A stretch of DNA of 64,000 bases. It comes from Sinotaia quadrata (Eukaryota; Mollusca; Gastropoda; Architaenioglossa; Viviparidae). The stretch lies in NCBI GenBank assembly GCA_028829895.1, contig CM054182.1, positions 33,402,879 to 33,466,878 on the forward strand. The letters run 5' to 3'. How positions within the stretch are numbered: the stretch's first letter is position 1; each line of letters opens with the position of its first letter. Of the stretch, positions 35,486 to 47,846 are shown piece after piece. The notes below the pieces were generated by a model. The model saw nothing but the letters and a program-made list of their open reading frames with translations. It was not told where the DNA came from and did no database searches. Made by a program: the position numbers and the translations under genes.

Positions 35486-35675
35486 AGTGATGTGATAGCC
35501 TTAATTCAGGCTATCGTTTAGCTATGGTTCTGGAGAATTCTGACTTTCAATTCTTGCTAAATTAAATATTAGCAGCATAAATATGGGCTGGCAACTTTGC
35601 TCTACAACACAATAGTTTAATACAGGAATCGCGAGTGAAAGCCACTACCTAAAATAAAACGCATGAATTAAAAAT

Positions 35676-35999
35676 GGCGGTCACTGTCAGTGGCTTTGTA
35701 GAGTAAATAAGAGTGAAGAATACAGCAGATGACTTGGTAAAGAAATTAAAAATAAAGGTCACTGCAAATAACTTTGTGTAGAGATTAAAAGTGAAAGACG
35801 CGGTCAGTGACTTTGTATAAAAAAAATAAGAGTGAAGGACACATTCCATGACTTTGAACAGAAATTAAGAGTGAATGAGCACAGTCACTGACTTTGAGCA
35901 GAAATTAAGAGTGAATGAGCACAGTCAATGACTTTGAGCAGAAATTAAGAGTGAATGAGCACAGTCAATGACTTTGAGCAGAAATTAAAAGTGAATGAC
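35676..35999. repeat. Minisatellite, about 40-bp unit, 8 copies
   Basis: ACTTTGAGCAGAAATTAAGA followed by GTGAATGAGCACAGTCAATG. The right-hand copies are nearly identical and the left-hand copies diverged, so the newest expansion lies on the right. Confidence 0.93.
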
Positions 36000-36259
36000 T
36001 TCTTTACTAGGGCCATGCACAAACGCACACCCAACAAAATCGGCGAACCTTCAAAATCTGAACGCCCATCTTTAACAAAATGTCTCTTATAGATGCTGGT
36101 ACGTAGGGCGAAAGTGCTTCCTTTCATTTTGATGAGCTGGTGTATCTAGAGATGTTTTAATTATAAGATGCATAGAGTACATTTATCTACGTATCTGCTT
36201 AAACTCTATGACCTCGGATCGAAATAGCGGTAGAGTAAAACGTCGCATAGTTAAGTGAC

Positions 36260-36441
36260 GGTCTGCTCTCACTGCTTTACGAACAAAATAAAAAAGTAAA
36301 TTGCTGTTTCCAGACTGTACGAGCACGGGACAGAGGGCATGTGATATATGTCCTGCTCTCACTGCTTTACGAACAAACTAAATTGCTGTTTCCAGACTGT
36401 ACGAGCACGGGACAGAGGGCATGTGATATATGTCTTTGCTG
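36260..36441. repeat. Two-copy tandem duplication, about 90 bp
   Basis: CCTGCTCTCACTGCTTTACG to GGGCATGTGATATATGTC is present twice. The second copy lacks about 9 bp of A-rich sequence. Confidence 0.94.
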
Positions 36442-36589
36442 TTAATAAAAGGTAATATAGAAAAACATGACAAGAAAGAAAGAGACAACAAAAACAAGTA
36501 AACAGATTTCAACTAGCATTACGAAATCATAAGATCAAAGGATAGAAACCATTACTGGTTGCCGGGACAATAGACCATTGTCGTCAGTC

Positions 36590-37012
36590 AACCGCTTTGA
36601 GAAGCAATACGAATTATTTCTTTGTCAGTGATCAGCTCTGAAAAGCATCATGAACTACTTCATTGTCCAGTTAACAGCACTGAAAAGCATCATGAACTAC
36701 TTCATTGTCCAGTTAACAGCTCTGAAAAGCATCATGAACTACTTCGTTGTCCAGTTAACAGCTCTGAAAAGCATCATGAACTACTTCATTGTCCAGTTAA
36801 CAGCTCTGAAAAGCATAATGAAGTACGTCATTGTCCAGTTAACAGCTCTGAAAAGCATTATGAATTACTTTTCTTGTCCATATAGCAGCTCTGAAAAACA
36901 GGAATTTTTTTGTACTGTCAGCAGTTCTGAGAAGCGAAATATGAATTACCTATTTGTCCAGTCACCAGCTCTGAGAAGCAATATATGAATTAACTCCTTG
37001 TCCAGTCAGCAA
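36590..37012. repeat. Minisatellite, 42-bp unit, about 10 copies
   Basis: CATTGTCCAGTTAACAGCTC followed by TGAAAAGCATCATGAACTAC. The left half is homogeneous and the right half degenerate. The 42-bp length keeps two plus-strand frames open (36622-36885, 36650-36988). Confidence 0.95.
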
Positions 37013-37363
37013 TAGCACAATAATGGCACAATTAGTATTTAAGTTTGGACCAGTGTCGATCTCTGTTTATAAAGGGTAAATATTATTTTGTTTCAATTCT
37101 GGGTGTATTATTGCTTCCTTGACAAACATATAAATTTTTTTTTAAATCATGGCTTCATTTAAGGAAATAAATCAAACGATAATAATTTCTAATAATCAGT
37201 TTGCAGTGTCTGTCACAACAGCCCTACATATCAGTAGTTTAAGTTTCATTGCGATATATACTGTTAGAATGCATGTACTGTGTGTTCCCGCGAGCATATG
37301 GCAGTCATTGTTCACTCATGTTCGCGTATACATGATAGTGTCGACAGCTAATAAAGCTTACAG
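37013..37363. other. Unique sequence
   Basis: The 82-codon plus-strand frame at 37149-37397 starts after a T-run and has no known domain. Confidence 0.45.
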
Positions 37364-37735
37364 ATGTTATAGTGTCTACTTACTTCCCTTGTTATAGTGC
37401 CTGTCTACTTAATCCCCCTTTTATAGCACCTATAGAATTACTTCCATTGTTATAGTTCTAAATACTTACTTTTCTTGCGATATTGTCTGTATACTTACTT
37501 TCATTTGTTATAGTGCCTGTACACTTCTTTATTTGTTATAGTGCTGTACACTTCTTCATTTGTTATAGTGTCTGTATACTTCTTCATTTGTTATAGTGTC
37601 TGTATACTTCTTCATTTGTTATAGTGTCTGTATACTTCTTCATTTGTTATTGTGTCTGTATACATCTTCATTTGTTATAGTGTCTGTATACTTCTTCATT
37701 TGTTATAGTGCCTGTATACATACTTCCCTTGTGCT
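37364..37735. repeat. Minisatellite, 28-bp unit, about 13 copies
   Basis: TTGTTATAGTGTCTGTATAC followed by TTCTTCAT. The left copies are diverged (CCTGTCTACTTACTTCCCTT) and the centre is homogeneous. Confidence 0.94.
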
Positions 37736-37953
37736 GATGCCTAATCTGTCATTTGCGTACAGTGTTAGGTGTTATACATATCTCTCCGACCCCTCTTCCA
37801 TTCTTACCCATGCACAATCATGCCTCCCAACAAAGAACGGTGTCTTTCTTATCAGTTTTCTCAAGTATTCCACATGCAATCATTTCAAACACAGCCTTTA
37901 AAGATAGCGCAGCTGGAATAATCGGCATGCCTTTTAAAATTTATTGTTTTAAA

Positions 37954-37954
<1 letters not shown>

Positions 37955-37992
<38 letters not shown>
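37955..37992. repeat. Microsatellite (GT)19
   Basis: An uninterrupted TG run following AAAA. Confidence 0.96.
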
Positions 37993-37993
<1 letters not shown>

Positions 37994-38334
37994 TGTTTTA
38001 GTACCCCAGTATATTTATAGACTAGTAGATGTTATCCAAGCCTCGCGAAGACTTCGCTGGCTTTTTAGTATATTGCTAACCGCTGTGAAATAAAACTTTA
38101 TTGAGGCGAGGCACGGACGTCATGTGAATAAGTCACTCGTATGTGTCACCATTTTAACTGCCACTGGGGCTATTTTCGCCCCATCACGTGTCCGTGTATT
38201 GACCGTGAACTCTAATGAACTCTTTGGCAAAGTGACATCGAAAAGACTGGGGCATCGATTTGACTGATTTCTGCTTCACGTCCATCTCCACAGTTCGCTG
38301 ATTTCACCAATGGAAAAATAATTATTTTACCGAT

Positions 38335-38735
38335 AGATCTCACTCATTACAGTTGTCTTGATTGGCTTTGTGCCCACTAACACATGAACATAGATCTCAC
38401 TCCTTACAGTTGTCTTGATTGACCTTGTGCCCACTAACATGAACATCGATCTCACTCCTTACAGGTGTCTTTTGATTGGCTTTGTGCCCACTAACATATG
38501 AACATAGATCTCACTCCTTACAGGTGTCTTTTGATTGGCTTTGTGCCCACTAACATATGAACATAGATCTCACTCCTTACAGTTGTCTTGATTGACCTTG
38601 CCCCCGCTAACATGAACATCGATCTCACTTCTTACAGTTGTCTTTTGATTGGCTTTGTGCCCACTAACATATGAACATCGATCTCACTCATTACAGGTGT
38701 CTTTTGATTGGCTTTGTGCCCACTAATATGAATAT
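38335..38735. repeat. Minisatellite, about 59-bp unit, 7 copies
   Basis: ATCTCACTCCTTACAGTTGT, CTTGATTGGCTTTGTGCCCA and CTAACATATGAACATAG. Most copies contain GATTGGCT, an inverted CCAAT box. Two variants alternate: CTTGATTGACC and CTTTTGATTGGC. Confidence 0.94.
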
Positions 38736-38967
38736 CAGGCGAACGGATCCGAAGAGAATGATTAAGATGGTCAAGTTTGCAGTTCTCTTGTTGCTCTAAG
38801 TATTATTCATTTTGATCCTTTCCCTGTGGGACATTTATCGCAAGACAGACCACGATGTCACCTCCTTTGTTTGTGAGCTGACTTCCTACAGTTTTCCGGC
38901 GAATCAGTTAAATGTGCACATGTTTGCTGGTTTCGAAATATACAAATTATAGAATGAAAAAGTAAAT

Positions 38968-39312
38968 TAATCCTGAACTGAAAAATAGAATCTAGTCTTG
39001 GGCTACGTTGAGTCCCATACTAACAAATAGCACCTAGTTTTGAGTTAAGCTGAGTCCCAAACTGAAAAACAGCACCTAGTCTTGAATTACGCTGAGTAGC
39101 AAATTGGAAAATAGCAACTAGTCTTGAGTTATGTTGAGTAGCAAATTGGAAAATTGGAAACTAGTCTTGAGTCACACTGAGTAGCAAATTGGAAAATAGC
39201 ACCTAGTCTTGAGTTACTCTGAGTAGCAAATTAGAAAATAGCAGCTAGGCTTGAGTTACGCTGAGTAGCAAATTAGAAAAATAGCACCTAGTCTTGAGTT
39301 ACGCTGAGTAAT
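38968..39312. repeat. Minisatellite, about 42-bp unit, 8 copies
   Basis: CTAGTCTTGAGTTACGCTGA followed by GTAGCAAATTGGAAAATAGC. Confidence 0.94.
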
Positions 39313-39339
39313 GAGAACTAATTTTAATCTTGTCACCGA

Positions 39340-39612
39340 AGTGTCTTTCTTTTATGCTACTCTCGCTTAGCACTGCTTGATCTTTGTCATAAAGTGCCGT
39401 ACTTTAATACTACTCTCGCTTAGCGCTCCTTGATCTGTGTCATAAAGTGCCATATTTTAATACTACTCTCGCTTAGCGCTCCTTGATCTTTGTCATAAAG
39501 TGCCGTGCTTTAATACTACTCTCGCTTAGCGCTCCTTGATCTGTGTCATAAAGTGCCGTGCTTTAATACTACTCTCGCTTAGCGCTCCTTGATCTGTGTG
39601 TCATAACGTCAT
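39340..39612. repeat. Minisatellite, about 53-bp unit, 5 copies
   Basis: ACTACTCTCGCTTAGCGCTC followed by CTTGATCTGTGTCATAAAGT and GCCGTGCTTTAAT. It starts only about 30 bp after the preceding 42-bp array yet is unrelated to it. Confidence 0.94.
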
Positions 39613-40753
39613 AAATTTACTGTAAAATTGTTCTCTCCACCCTACCCAGTTAAATATACTTGACCATCTGAAAGCCTATAATAATATTTTAAAAAATATA
39701 ATCATAAATAAATAAATGAAAATAAATCTAGCTTATTGAAGTCTGGAGAGGCAGACTGAGATGTGACTAAGCTGATGGCACACATCAAGATCTGAAATTT
39801 TTAAATAATTACAGACCAGAAAAAGAATGAGTTCACTGACGACATTGACACGTGTAAAGGTCAAGGGCTCCGAGTATAAACCCTTAGAGGCAAATGACAG
39901 TAATTTACATTCGTGAATCACACTTGCTTACTGTGCATATTACAATAACGAGGTAATGAAAATTTAAAAGATAGCAATCACATTAAACACATGCTAATAT
40001 ATTCACGTCATATCCGTTTGGGATTGTGGGGTTAAAATGCAATAAAACACTACAGATGCTATGAAGTGTTGTGAAGTAAATATGAACAATACATATGACA
40101 TGATAAAGATCTCCGATTCTTTAGGTCTAAATGCGTTTTTCATTATATTTTTTAATGAAAAGACATAGTGGCTTGCAGGTTGTCATTTTTATACATAACA
40201 AAATGATTGACATAATAAATGTATCTAGCACAAGCCAAGTGCAGATGTCCTATAAAGGGACTTAATTAAGACAACAGTATAGAGTATCGGTACATAGCCT
40301 CAGAGTAAATGGTTCACATTTAATAATCAGTAGAACTATAGTTAATTAAGTCATTTCCTATCAACAAGAGATGCATATTTATACTGATTGTACAGATAAT
40401 AGAACTTGTCTGCTAAGTATTAACAGAATAATGCAGAATAATTTTTCGGAAATAATTAATAGTATCTCCATAAATAATACCTAAACACAAAGCAGTCATG
40501 GTGGGTAAAATAAAAAAATATAATTAAATATACACGTTAATGAAAGGTGGTACATTAAAAAAAAATGTAAGAAAGACGAAATAGGTTTGAAAATAGTTAT
40601 TTACACAAAATGTTAAACAATAAATGAATGCTTTCTCTCAACTTAGAGAATAATTAAACATTACAACAGCGGCAACATTAATTTAATTATTGCATCATGA
40701 AGTAAGAGAAAATACTTTATAACAGCTCAGGGCAGTTATATTGGCAGCAACTT
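39613..40753. other. Unique AT-rich sequence
   Basis: No gene; the 62-codon minus frame at 39733-39921 has no family. Composition is uniformly AT-rich. Confidence 0.5.
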
Positions 40754-40866
<113 letters not shown>

Positions 40867-41057
40867 CGCCTGCCTATCTGTCTGTCTGTCACCCGCCCGC
40901 CTGACTGCAGGCAATCATTCTAGAAAACTCAACACTTTCTAGTTTTATTATGCAAGTTAACAGGTAGGGAAACAAAATAGTGCATTCGTGTTGACAAATA
41001 AGAATAACAGTTATCCGGCCATGTTTGCCTTGTGCAGGAGTGCCCAGATCCAGACTC

Positions 41058-41198
<141 letters not shown>

Positions 41199-41287
41199 GT
41201 TTATTTAGTTACATTTTCTTATTACTTGCATATAATTTGGATTTAAACAGGTGAACTGGTGTCAGAGACGTGCAGTGATCTGGCGCT

Positions 41288-41480
41288 TTGTAAATAGTTT
41301 CATAATCAAATCTATTTCTGCTTGTAAATATTCATAGATGAATCTATTTCTTTTTTATACATTCAAAACTGAATTTTTTTGTTTGTAATTAATTTTATAG
41401 TTTAATCTATTTCTCTTAGTAAATAGTTTCACAGCTGAATCTATTTATATTTGTAAATAGCTTCATAGTTGAATGTCTTT
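41288..41480. repeat. Degenerate minisatellite, about 38-bp unit, 5 copies
   Basis: TTTGTAAATAGTTTCATAGT followed by AATCTATTTCT variants. Confidence 0.8.
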
Positions 41481-41678
41481 ATGTTGGAAAGAGTTCACCT
41501 GTAACATACGTCTGTGGAGACTATTTTCAGTCATGTGCCATTTGGCACATATTATGACAATGAAATTGAACAAAATATATTTACAAAATATAACAAACTT
41601 AATTGTTATATTTTAACTTAATTCTAACTGTACCATGATTTTCCCTAACTTTAACCTTAATATGTTGAATATTGTGAT

Positions 41679-42533
41679 GTTTTGCTGGGAGATGGGTAAG
41701 ATGTTAATTCTCCACCACCCCGGGCTGCCTTTAACCTTAGGCTAATCCATAAAACACACCTTCTGTTTGGCCACACGTTTTAGAAAGATGAATGATAAAT
41801 AATGTAGAATAGAAGAGTGATAGTTCAAGAAGATAGATTGAGCCCCTTGTTTCATACAGCCAGGATAGTAAGTAAATCAGGTGACAGACTACAACATATA
41901 CAATGTGAGTCATGCCAACACAAGTGGTCTAAGTAAATGTATTCAACAAGCAATAACATAAGACAGCATGGTTACATATAGCAAATAGTTCAATAGTTAT
42001 AATTAGATTTTATAAATGTTATAGATCATAATCATGACCGTGGTGTCATGAGAGACTGTTCCTTTCGAGTCCATTGGCTTTGTAGTAGTTATTTGGTTCA
42101 TTCGAACGAGTGCACTTTAAATGAGTGTATAAGAGAACACTCACTGTTTCTGAGTGAACTCTAGAAGTACTTTGATTTAAGTTCGATTGAATTGATTGAA
42201 TCTTGACTGAAGCTGTGTGTTTGTTGTTTTTATAGTCACTTTGCTTTGACTTCCTGACATAGTTCTGGTGCTGCTGTGCGGCTTGATACTCGACAAATTC
42301 AACAACCAAGATAATATGGTTTCATTCTTCGTGGCTCAACACTTGTCGAATCAACTCTCAGATAAGGTGCCAATCTTTGGCAGTAATATATATAGAGACT
42401 GGTTTCCTGCTGCATTGATAACCAGCAGTAAGGGTATGTAATGTGATTCAAGGCCAGGAACCAAAATCCGTGTTGCCTCAATGGTCATCTGCATATGACT
42501 AACGATGTTCAGTTAGATTTCTGGCATATGAAA
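41679..42533 (+). mobile_element. Dispersed repeat family, copy C
   Basis: Begins TTTTGCTGGGAGATGGGTAA, as in copy B on its minus strand, and stays collinear with it through GTGACAGACTACAACAT, CAATAACATAAGACAGCATG, CTTGACTGAAGCTGTGTG and TTTGGCAGTAATATA. It ends near CTGGCATATG, losing the right-hand terminal block seen in copies A and B. No coding capacity. Confidence 0.8.
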
Positions 42534-43124
42534 TGACAGCGTTGGATAGTTCATTCTTAGGCTGTTTGCAAAGATGAAAGCTTTGGATAGTTCACTTCTC
42601 TCCTGTTCGGCACAATGGTCAGTCTTTATTCCCTTGTGCGAAACATAAACGCAGTCCTGTTTCATTCACCTAAACCCTGAGCGCAAGTTTTGAAGGCTAC
42701 CATTTATCGTGTCTGATGCTTTGATAACAGTTAGAAGGCAAGCTAACACATAACTGTCTTGTCCATCGCCATTCCTAAAAGTTTTTTTTGTTTTTTTATG
42801 TTTTTGGTGGTTGTCTCCCCTTCCTCACGAAATATTGTTCGAAGGCCTTTGAGAGGGTTAGTGAGTACCGATTAGCTGGTTGTTTCTCACCCTGGATTAG
42901 TTTGTCTTTCTGTCTTTCTGTATATACATGTTATTGTTAATGTTCTTAAACGTGCGTCCTGGACTAGTTTGGATATTTGAAGCGGTTGAATATGCCAGGC
43001 AGACCTTACCACCCCCCCCATACATTCTTAATCAAGGATGAAGTTAGAACAGCTGAAAAATACCACCAGAAACTTTAGTTTTCAAAGGATTAAACTAACA
43101 TCCTTCTTTAGTCCTGTATTTGAA
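42534..43124. other. Unique sequence
   Basis: A T-run near 42781-42798. I see no gene. Confidence 0.5.
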
Positions 43125-43140
43125 GTGTGTGTGTGTGTGT

Positions 43141-43214
<74 letters not shown>
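43125..43214. repeat. Compound microsatellite (GT)n(GA)n
   Basis: About 26 GT units with one AT interruption, then about 19 GA units. Confidence 0.97.
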
Positions 43215-43217
<3 letters not shown>

Positions 43218-43318
43218 TGCTGGATGATGTTTACACAGCTCTATTCGCTTGCTTTGTTCTGCACACATGGTGGTTTCTATCTGTTGTCTCAGAACCTGTC
43301 AAACGCCTTAAACGTCGA

Positions 43319-43523
43319 TCGCACAGTTTGCTAGGTATGGAACCCTGAGGCCTGTCGAGCACTTTTAAAAAATAGACACCTGTACACACACAGTTTGCTA
43401 GGTATGGAACCCTGAGGCCTGTCGAGCACTTTTAAAAAATAGACACCTGTACACACACAGTTTGCTAGGTATGGAACCCTGAGGCCTGTCGAGCACTTTT
43501 AAAAATAGACACCTGTACACACA
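43319..43523. repeat. Three-copy tandem repeat, about 69-bp unit
   Basis: CACAGTTTGCTAGGTATGGA, ACCCTGAGGCCTGTCGAGCA and TTAGACACC-like tail through CTGTACACACA. The copies are essentially identical, so this is very recent. Confidence 0.96.
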
Positions 43524-43909
43524 AGCGACAGCACGAAAGCAGAAAGCGCCCCCTACTTTAGCAAGCAAGCAAGCAACACACAAGCGCGCACGCGCTCTCA
43601 CACACACACACACACATACACACACACGCTTTAAACTGTTTAAAACTGATAAACTGAAATTCATTCTGAACTGATAGGAAACGGGTAAAGAAAAAGCAGA
43701 AAAAACCCAACCGATTTTCCGTATATATACGTGTATTTCTATTTATTTTTTAAAAGAAGAAGAAAAGAAAGAAGAAAAAAAACTTTCACCAAATGGTGTT
43801 TTTTGCATTAACGGGCTGTCCTTCAGCTCGTCATATATACGGTTTAGGTCAAAAGGAATCGTAAATACTCTAGCAGAAGTGTGTGACACTCATACTAATT
43901 GACAGATTT

Positions 43910-44010
43910 TAACTGACGTCACAAATAATCACTAACCAATAGAGCTATCTGACGCAATGACCTAAGTGTCACGAAGTGTCATGAAGACAACTATATGTGA
44001 CGTAATGCCT
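43910..44010 (+). promoter_or_regulatory. CRE and CCAAT cluster, promoter-like
   Basis: A perfect CRE TGACGTCA lies at 43914-43921, CCAAT at 43936-43940 and a second CRE-like TGACGTAA at 43998-44005. A 95-codon frame at 43966-44253 follows but ends in low-complexity leucine/serine and is not a recognised protein. No TATA box is clear. Confidence 0.3.
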
Positions 44011-44214
44011 ATTAGAATTCTTTGGACTTCTTGCGTGAAGACTGACGACGAGGATAAGATTTTAATGTACAGAAAAACAAATCTAAGTACAATGGACTTG
44101 CAAAAACTTACATTTTTGCCTCACCAACTGGTCCATCTGTCAGTTTTATACTCGTTTCTGTTGTTTATATGTTTTTATTTTAACACTTTTTTTTTCTTTG
44201 TTTTCCCCATTTTA

Positions 44215-45225
44215 GAACTGTCTGTCTCACTCTCTCTCTCTGTCTCTCTCTGAATCTACTTCTAACTACCTGAGTTGACTTCTGCCATCTGAGTCCATTT
44301 TTGCCTATCTGCACGTTCCCAATGTCCGAGTCCACTTCTGCCTGCTTGCCTGTCTTCGCTCTCTGTTTCTTCTATCTGCCCCTCTCAGGGTCCATTTCTC
44401 CCTTTCTCCTCTCTCTGAATCCACTTCCGCCTGCCCCCCCCCCAACGAGTCCACTTCAGCATGTTCCCCGCTGAGTCAACTTTTGCATGACCCCCTCTGT
44501 CCACTTCTCCCTGTCTCCCTTTGGATCCACGCTACCTGCCCCCCCCCCCCATCTCCGAGTCCACTTCTGCATGTCATCATCCCCTCCCCATCTGCGCGCT
44601 TTTTCTGATGCAACATTTCTCCTCTTTCTGAGCCAGCTTCTGCATATTCGTCTTTCTCTGTTCTGTTTCTTCTTCTAATGCGTCTGTTATCATTCATTTC
44701 CTCTCCCCCCCACCCACCATCTCTATATCTCACCAATCAGTCACTTTTCTCTCTTCTGTCTGTGAGAGTCTCCTCCCAGTCTTGTGCTCCTTTCTCAGTC
44801 TCTCCTCTGACACTCACTTTCTCTCTCAGATTCTCTTTCCATATACACGTTTTCTTCCCTCCCTCCCTCTTTTTCTTTTTCTGCCTCTCTTCTCGCTATC
44901 CCTCTCTTACCTTTATTTTTTCTACCTCTCTTCTCGCTATCCCTCTCTTATCTTTATCTTTTTCTGCCTCTCTTCTCGCTGTCACTCTTTATCTCTTTTC
45001 TGCCTCTCTTCTAGCTTTCACTCTTTATCTCTTTTTCTGCCTCTCTTCTCGCTGTCACTATCTCTTTTTCTGCCTCTCTTCTCCCTGTCACTCTTTATCT
45101 CTTTTTCTGCCTCTTCTCGCTGTCACTCTGTATCTCATTTTCTTTGTATGCCTCTCTTTTCGCTATCACTCTGTATCTCCTTTTCTGCCTCTCTTCTCGC
45201 TATCACCGTTTATCTCTTTCACGTT
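44215..45225. repeat. Pyrimidine-rich tract with nested tandem repeats
   Basis: About 1 kb strongly biased to C and T on the plus strand. The left part repeats GAGTCCACTTCTGCCTG-type units, and from about 44880 a 35-40-bp unit TCTGCCTCTCTTCTCGCTAT plus CACTCTTTATCTCTTTT recurs about ten times. The 216- and 162-codon serine/leucine/phenylalanine frames are repeat artefacts. Confidence 0.93.
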
Positions 45226-46138
45226 TATTCTCACCGTTGTTGCAAACGTGCAGTTATTGCGGAGAGATAAAACAGTCTGTAGTATTAATATTTTCAAACG
45301 ATTATTTTTACTTCCTATCTGTAAGTAAATTTGAAGAAAAGAGAGACATATTTTTCATTTGATAGCTTTAAAAAGTTTTTGAAAAATATATATTAATTTC
45401 ATTTTGTAAATTCAACTTCTGTTTTGAATTTTTGATGACGCGTTAGGAATTATTGTTTTTGACTGCTTAGAACTGTAAACATTCTCAATTATCGCTTGTT
45501 GGATCAATTTAGTCTAAACACTAGAGAGCCGGAATGTTTTATTTGTAGCTTTAAACTAATACAATCTTTAATTTTAAAGAAGGGAAACGCATGTGGAAAC
45601 AGTACCAATAAATATTAAAACAAAATGACAGTATCATAATGAGAAACAACAATAAAAACACATCCACTTTACTAAACTGGTTCTTAAAACACGCGTGTTA
45701 AAATCTTACAACTTAATTATCTAAAACGTATTTCGCACTGTGCATGTAAACGCATTGAGTTAACCGCGTTGCGGTCAGGGACACGTTGGTAATTTTGTAT
45801 CCTCCCCAACCACGACCTTACATCATTTATCTATATCCCACATCTACCTAAAACGTTTCCTGTCATATGCTTTTTTTGTTGTTGTCAGATTCCGCGGCTT
45901 AGTGTACTATTTTCGTCTTCTGTATTGCATACCTGTATTTCTTTTAACTGCATTGTAGCTGTCATAGACAAGCGGATGACAGATCAGAGTTATATAACAA
46001 CCTTGTTCGACCTTGGAAAATTCCACCAACAATTGATGTACTCCCGTGAGCAATCACCCGTCTTTATTCTGCTTTTGGGGAATTTTTCATATTTGTTAGG
46101 TCTTGCATGGACCTGTCGGATTAACTTTTTTGACTAAA
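45226..46138. other. Unique sequence
   Basis: No gene or element is recognised. The frame at 45925-46137 has no family. Confidence 0.45.
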
Positions 46139-46250
46139 GCAGGATTTCTCAACCGAGAGGTCACTAAGGGGTTTCCGGGAGATTTTTATTTTAAAAAATT
46201 CTTTTATGCATTATAATTATTTCAAGGGTTTCTCCAGTGTAAAAAGAAAA
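46139..46250 (+). mobile_element. Possible hAT-type terminal sequence
   Basis: CAGGATTTCTCAACCGAGAG resembles the CAGNG-GTTCTCAACC ends common to Charlie-like hAT elements and their MITEs. The opposite terminus and a target-site duplication were not found, so this may be a truncated copy or chance. Confidence 0.3.
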
Positions 46251-46379
46251 TGTTATACTAAAAAATGCAAAAAGGATGTATAATACAAGATTATTTATTT
46301 TGTTTGCTAGTTGTTTTCCTGTCTTATATCCGCATTATTGTTTCATCAGTAGACATTCATGGATAATTCTGCCACGTTC

Positions 46380-46700
46380 TTTCCCAGTAGGTGTGTCTCT
46401 CAGGGACTTCTTCGATTGGTCGGATTAGCGGGCACGGATGATTCGATTGGTTAATTTAGAGGGGCGCGGTGATAGCGGTCATGACCTTGAACATGCCAAT
46501 TGACATGCTTCCAGTGCGTCAGCTACATGCAATCCGTTAATTTTGTGCTTTCCAACACGCGCTGCTCCGACCGGCACGCGCTATCTCGTACCGGAAGCAA
46601 TTTCCTGCAGTATACGAAAACGCTCTGACGCAGTATATGACAACGGTAAATACCATATCCCTGACAGGAATGGAAACATGCGCAAAGCTCGACAGGACTG
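46380..46700. promoter_or_regulatory. GC-richer patch with CCAAT and ETS-like motifs
   Basis: Two GATTGG (inverted CCAAT) motifs occur near 46413 and 46444, and ACCGGAAGC, an ETS-type core, near 46590. CpG is denser than in the flanks. No transcript can be assigned. Minus-strand frames at 46523-46797 show no domain. Confidence 0.22.
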
Positions 46701-47783
46701 ATCTCAGCGTAGTGACAGATGAGAATAACGGGAATTGTTGACAATGACCGTACCTACCCCCCCAAAAAAAAACTGCCCTGTAGCCCATCCTCACCACTTC
46801 CCCATCCTAAGTTATGCCCACGCACGCACGCACGCACACACTCACTCTCTCACTCTCTTTTGCGTGTGCGCTTTGCACACTTAAATAATTAATAGTGACA
46901 AATTCCCGGTTTTTAAAAAAAACGATAATAGGCCTATTACCGGTCACAGATATTTGTTCTTATTCTCCATTTCACGCTTTAATTATACATAACCTACTTG
47001 TGAACATTAATGATCTCATTGACAGTGGTCGGTGTTGCAAAGACCTTGAATATCCTGCATATTATTAACAAAATCTTGTAATTCGCAATTAATTCCCCCT
47101 TTAAAGGCGGTAAATACTCAAAATTGTCACTGATTAAAAAAGAAATGTAAATCCACTAAATTGCACTAGGAATAGACTGTGTGTGTAAAGAAAAAATGGA
47201 TTCTAATGACAACTAGCACTTTTACCTATAATACTATTCAGATGCTAAATTAACAAGAACAAAAGCTCGCCCTCACCAAGTGACTTCTAGTTGACCTCGA
47301 TTCTACTTCCGTTTCCTCAGACAAATCACAGTAACAAACGTGCTAATGTGTCGCAGACTTCTCTAGAAGTTTGGTATTTGTGAGGGTATACTGACCGACA
47401 CTGCATCTACTTTCTTGCCTAAGTGCAGGTGACTAGGTCCAGTTATGAGTTGGATTATGGCCAAAACGTTAAGAAATGACAATCAAGAATTTCATCTTTA
47501 AGTATACACATTTAAACCATTGTTAAATACACTACAGGGCAAGGGAGTACCAAAAAAAAAAAAAAAAATGGCTCGTCATATCCTTGGATGGAATCATTTT
47601 ATTCCGTACATGAGTTTGTGGATATTTGGGGTAGTTTTCTTATTTCTTTGTGTTGCGGGGGGAGGGAGCACTTTATACAGATGGCTTTGATATCGTCCAG
47701 GATGGGTGATTTGGGTGGGTAAGCAGAGTGTGAGAAAAGTGATAGGGTGATAGAGTACCCTGGTAGCCATTCAGAAGGTTACG

Positions 47784-47785
<2 letters not shown>
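46701..47785. other. Unique sequence with short (ACGC)n
   Basis: CACGCACGCACGCACGCACA near 46819-46838; a poly-A run near 47553-47569. I see no gene. Confidence 0.5.

Positions 47786-47846
<61 letters not shown>
47786..47846. repeat. (GA)25 microsatellite with poly-G end
   Basis: A GA run to about 47835 followed by about 11 G residues. The arrangement is the mirror of the poly-C then GA tract at 18021-18077. Confidence 0.96.

Noticed and set aside
44678..45328. 216- and 162-codon serine/leucine/phenylalanine-rich frames
   Set aside because: Low-complexity translation of the pyrimidine-rich repeat tract; no start context or domain. Apparent hydrophobic segments are compositional.
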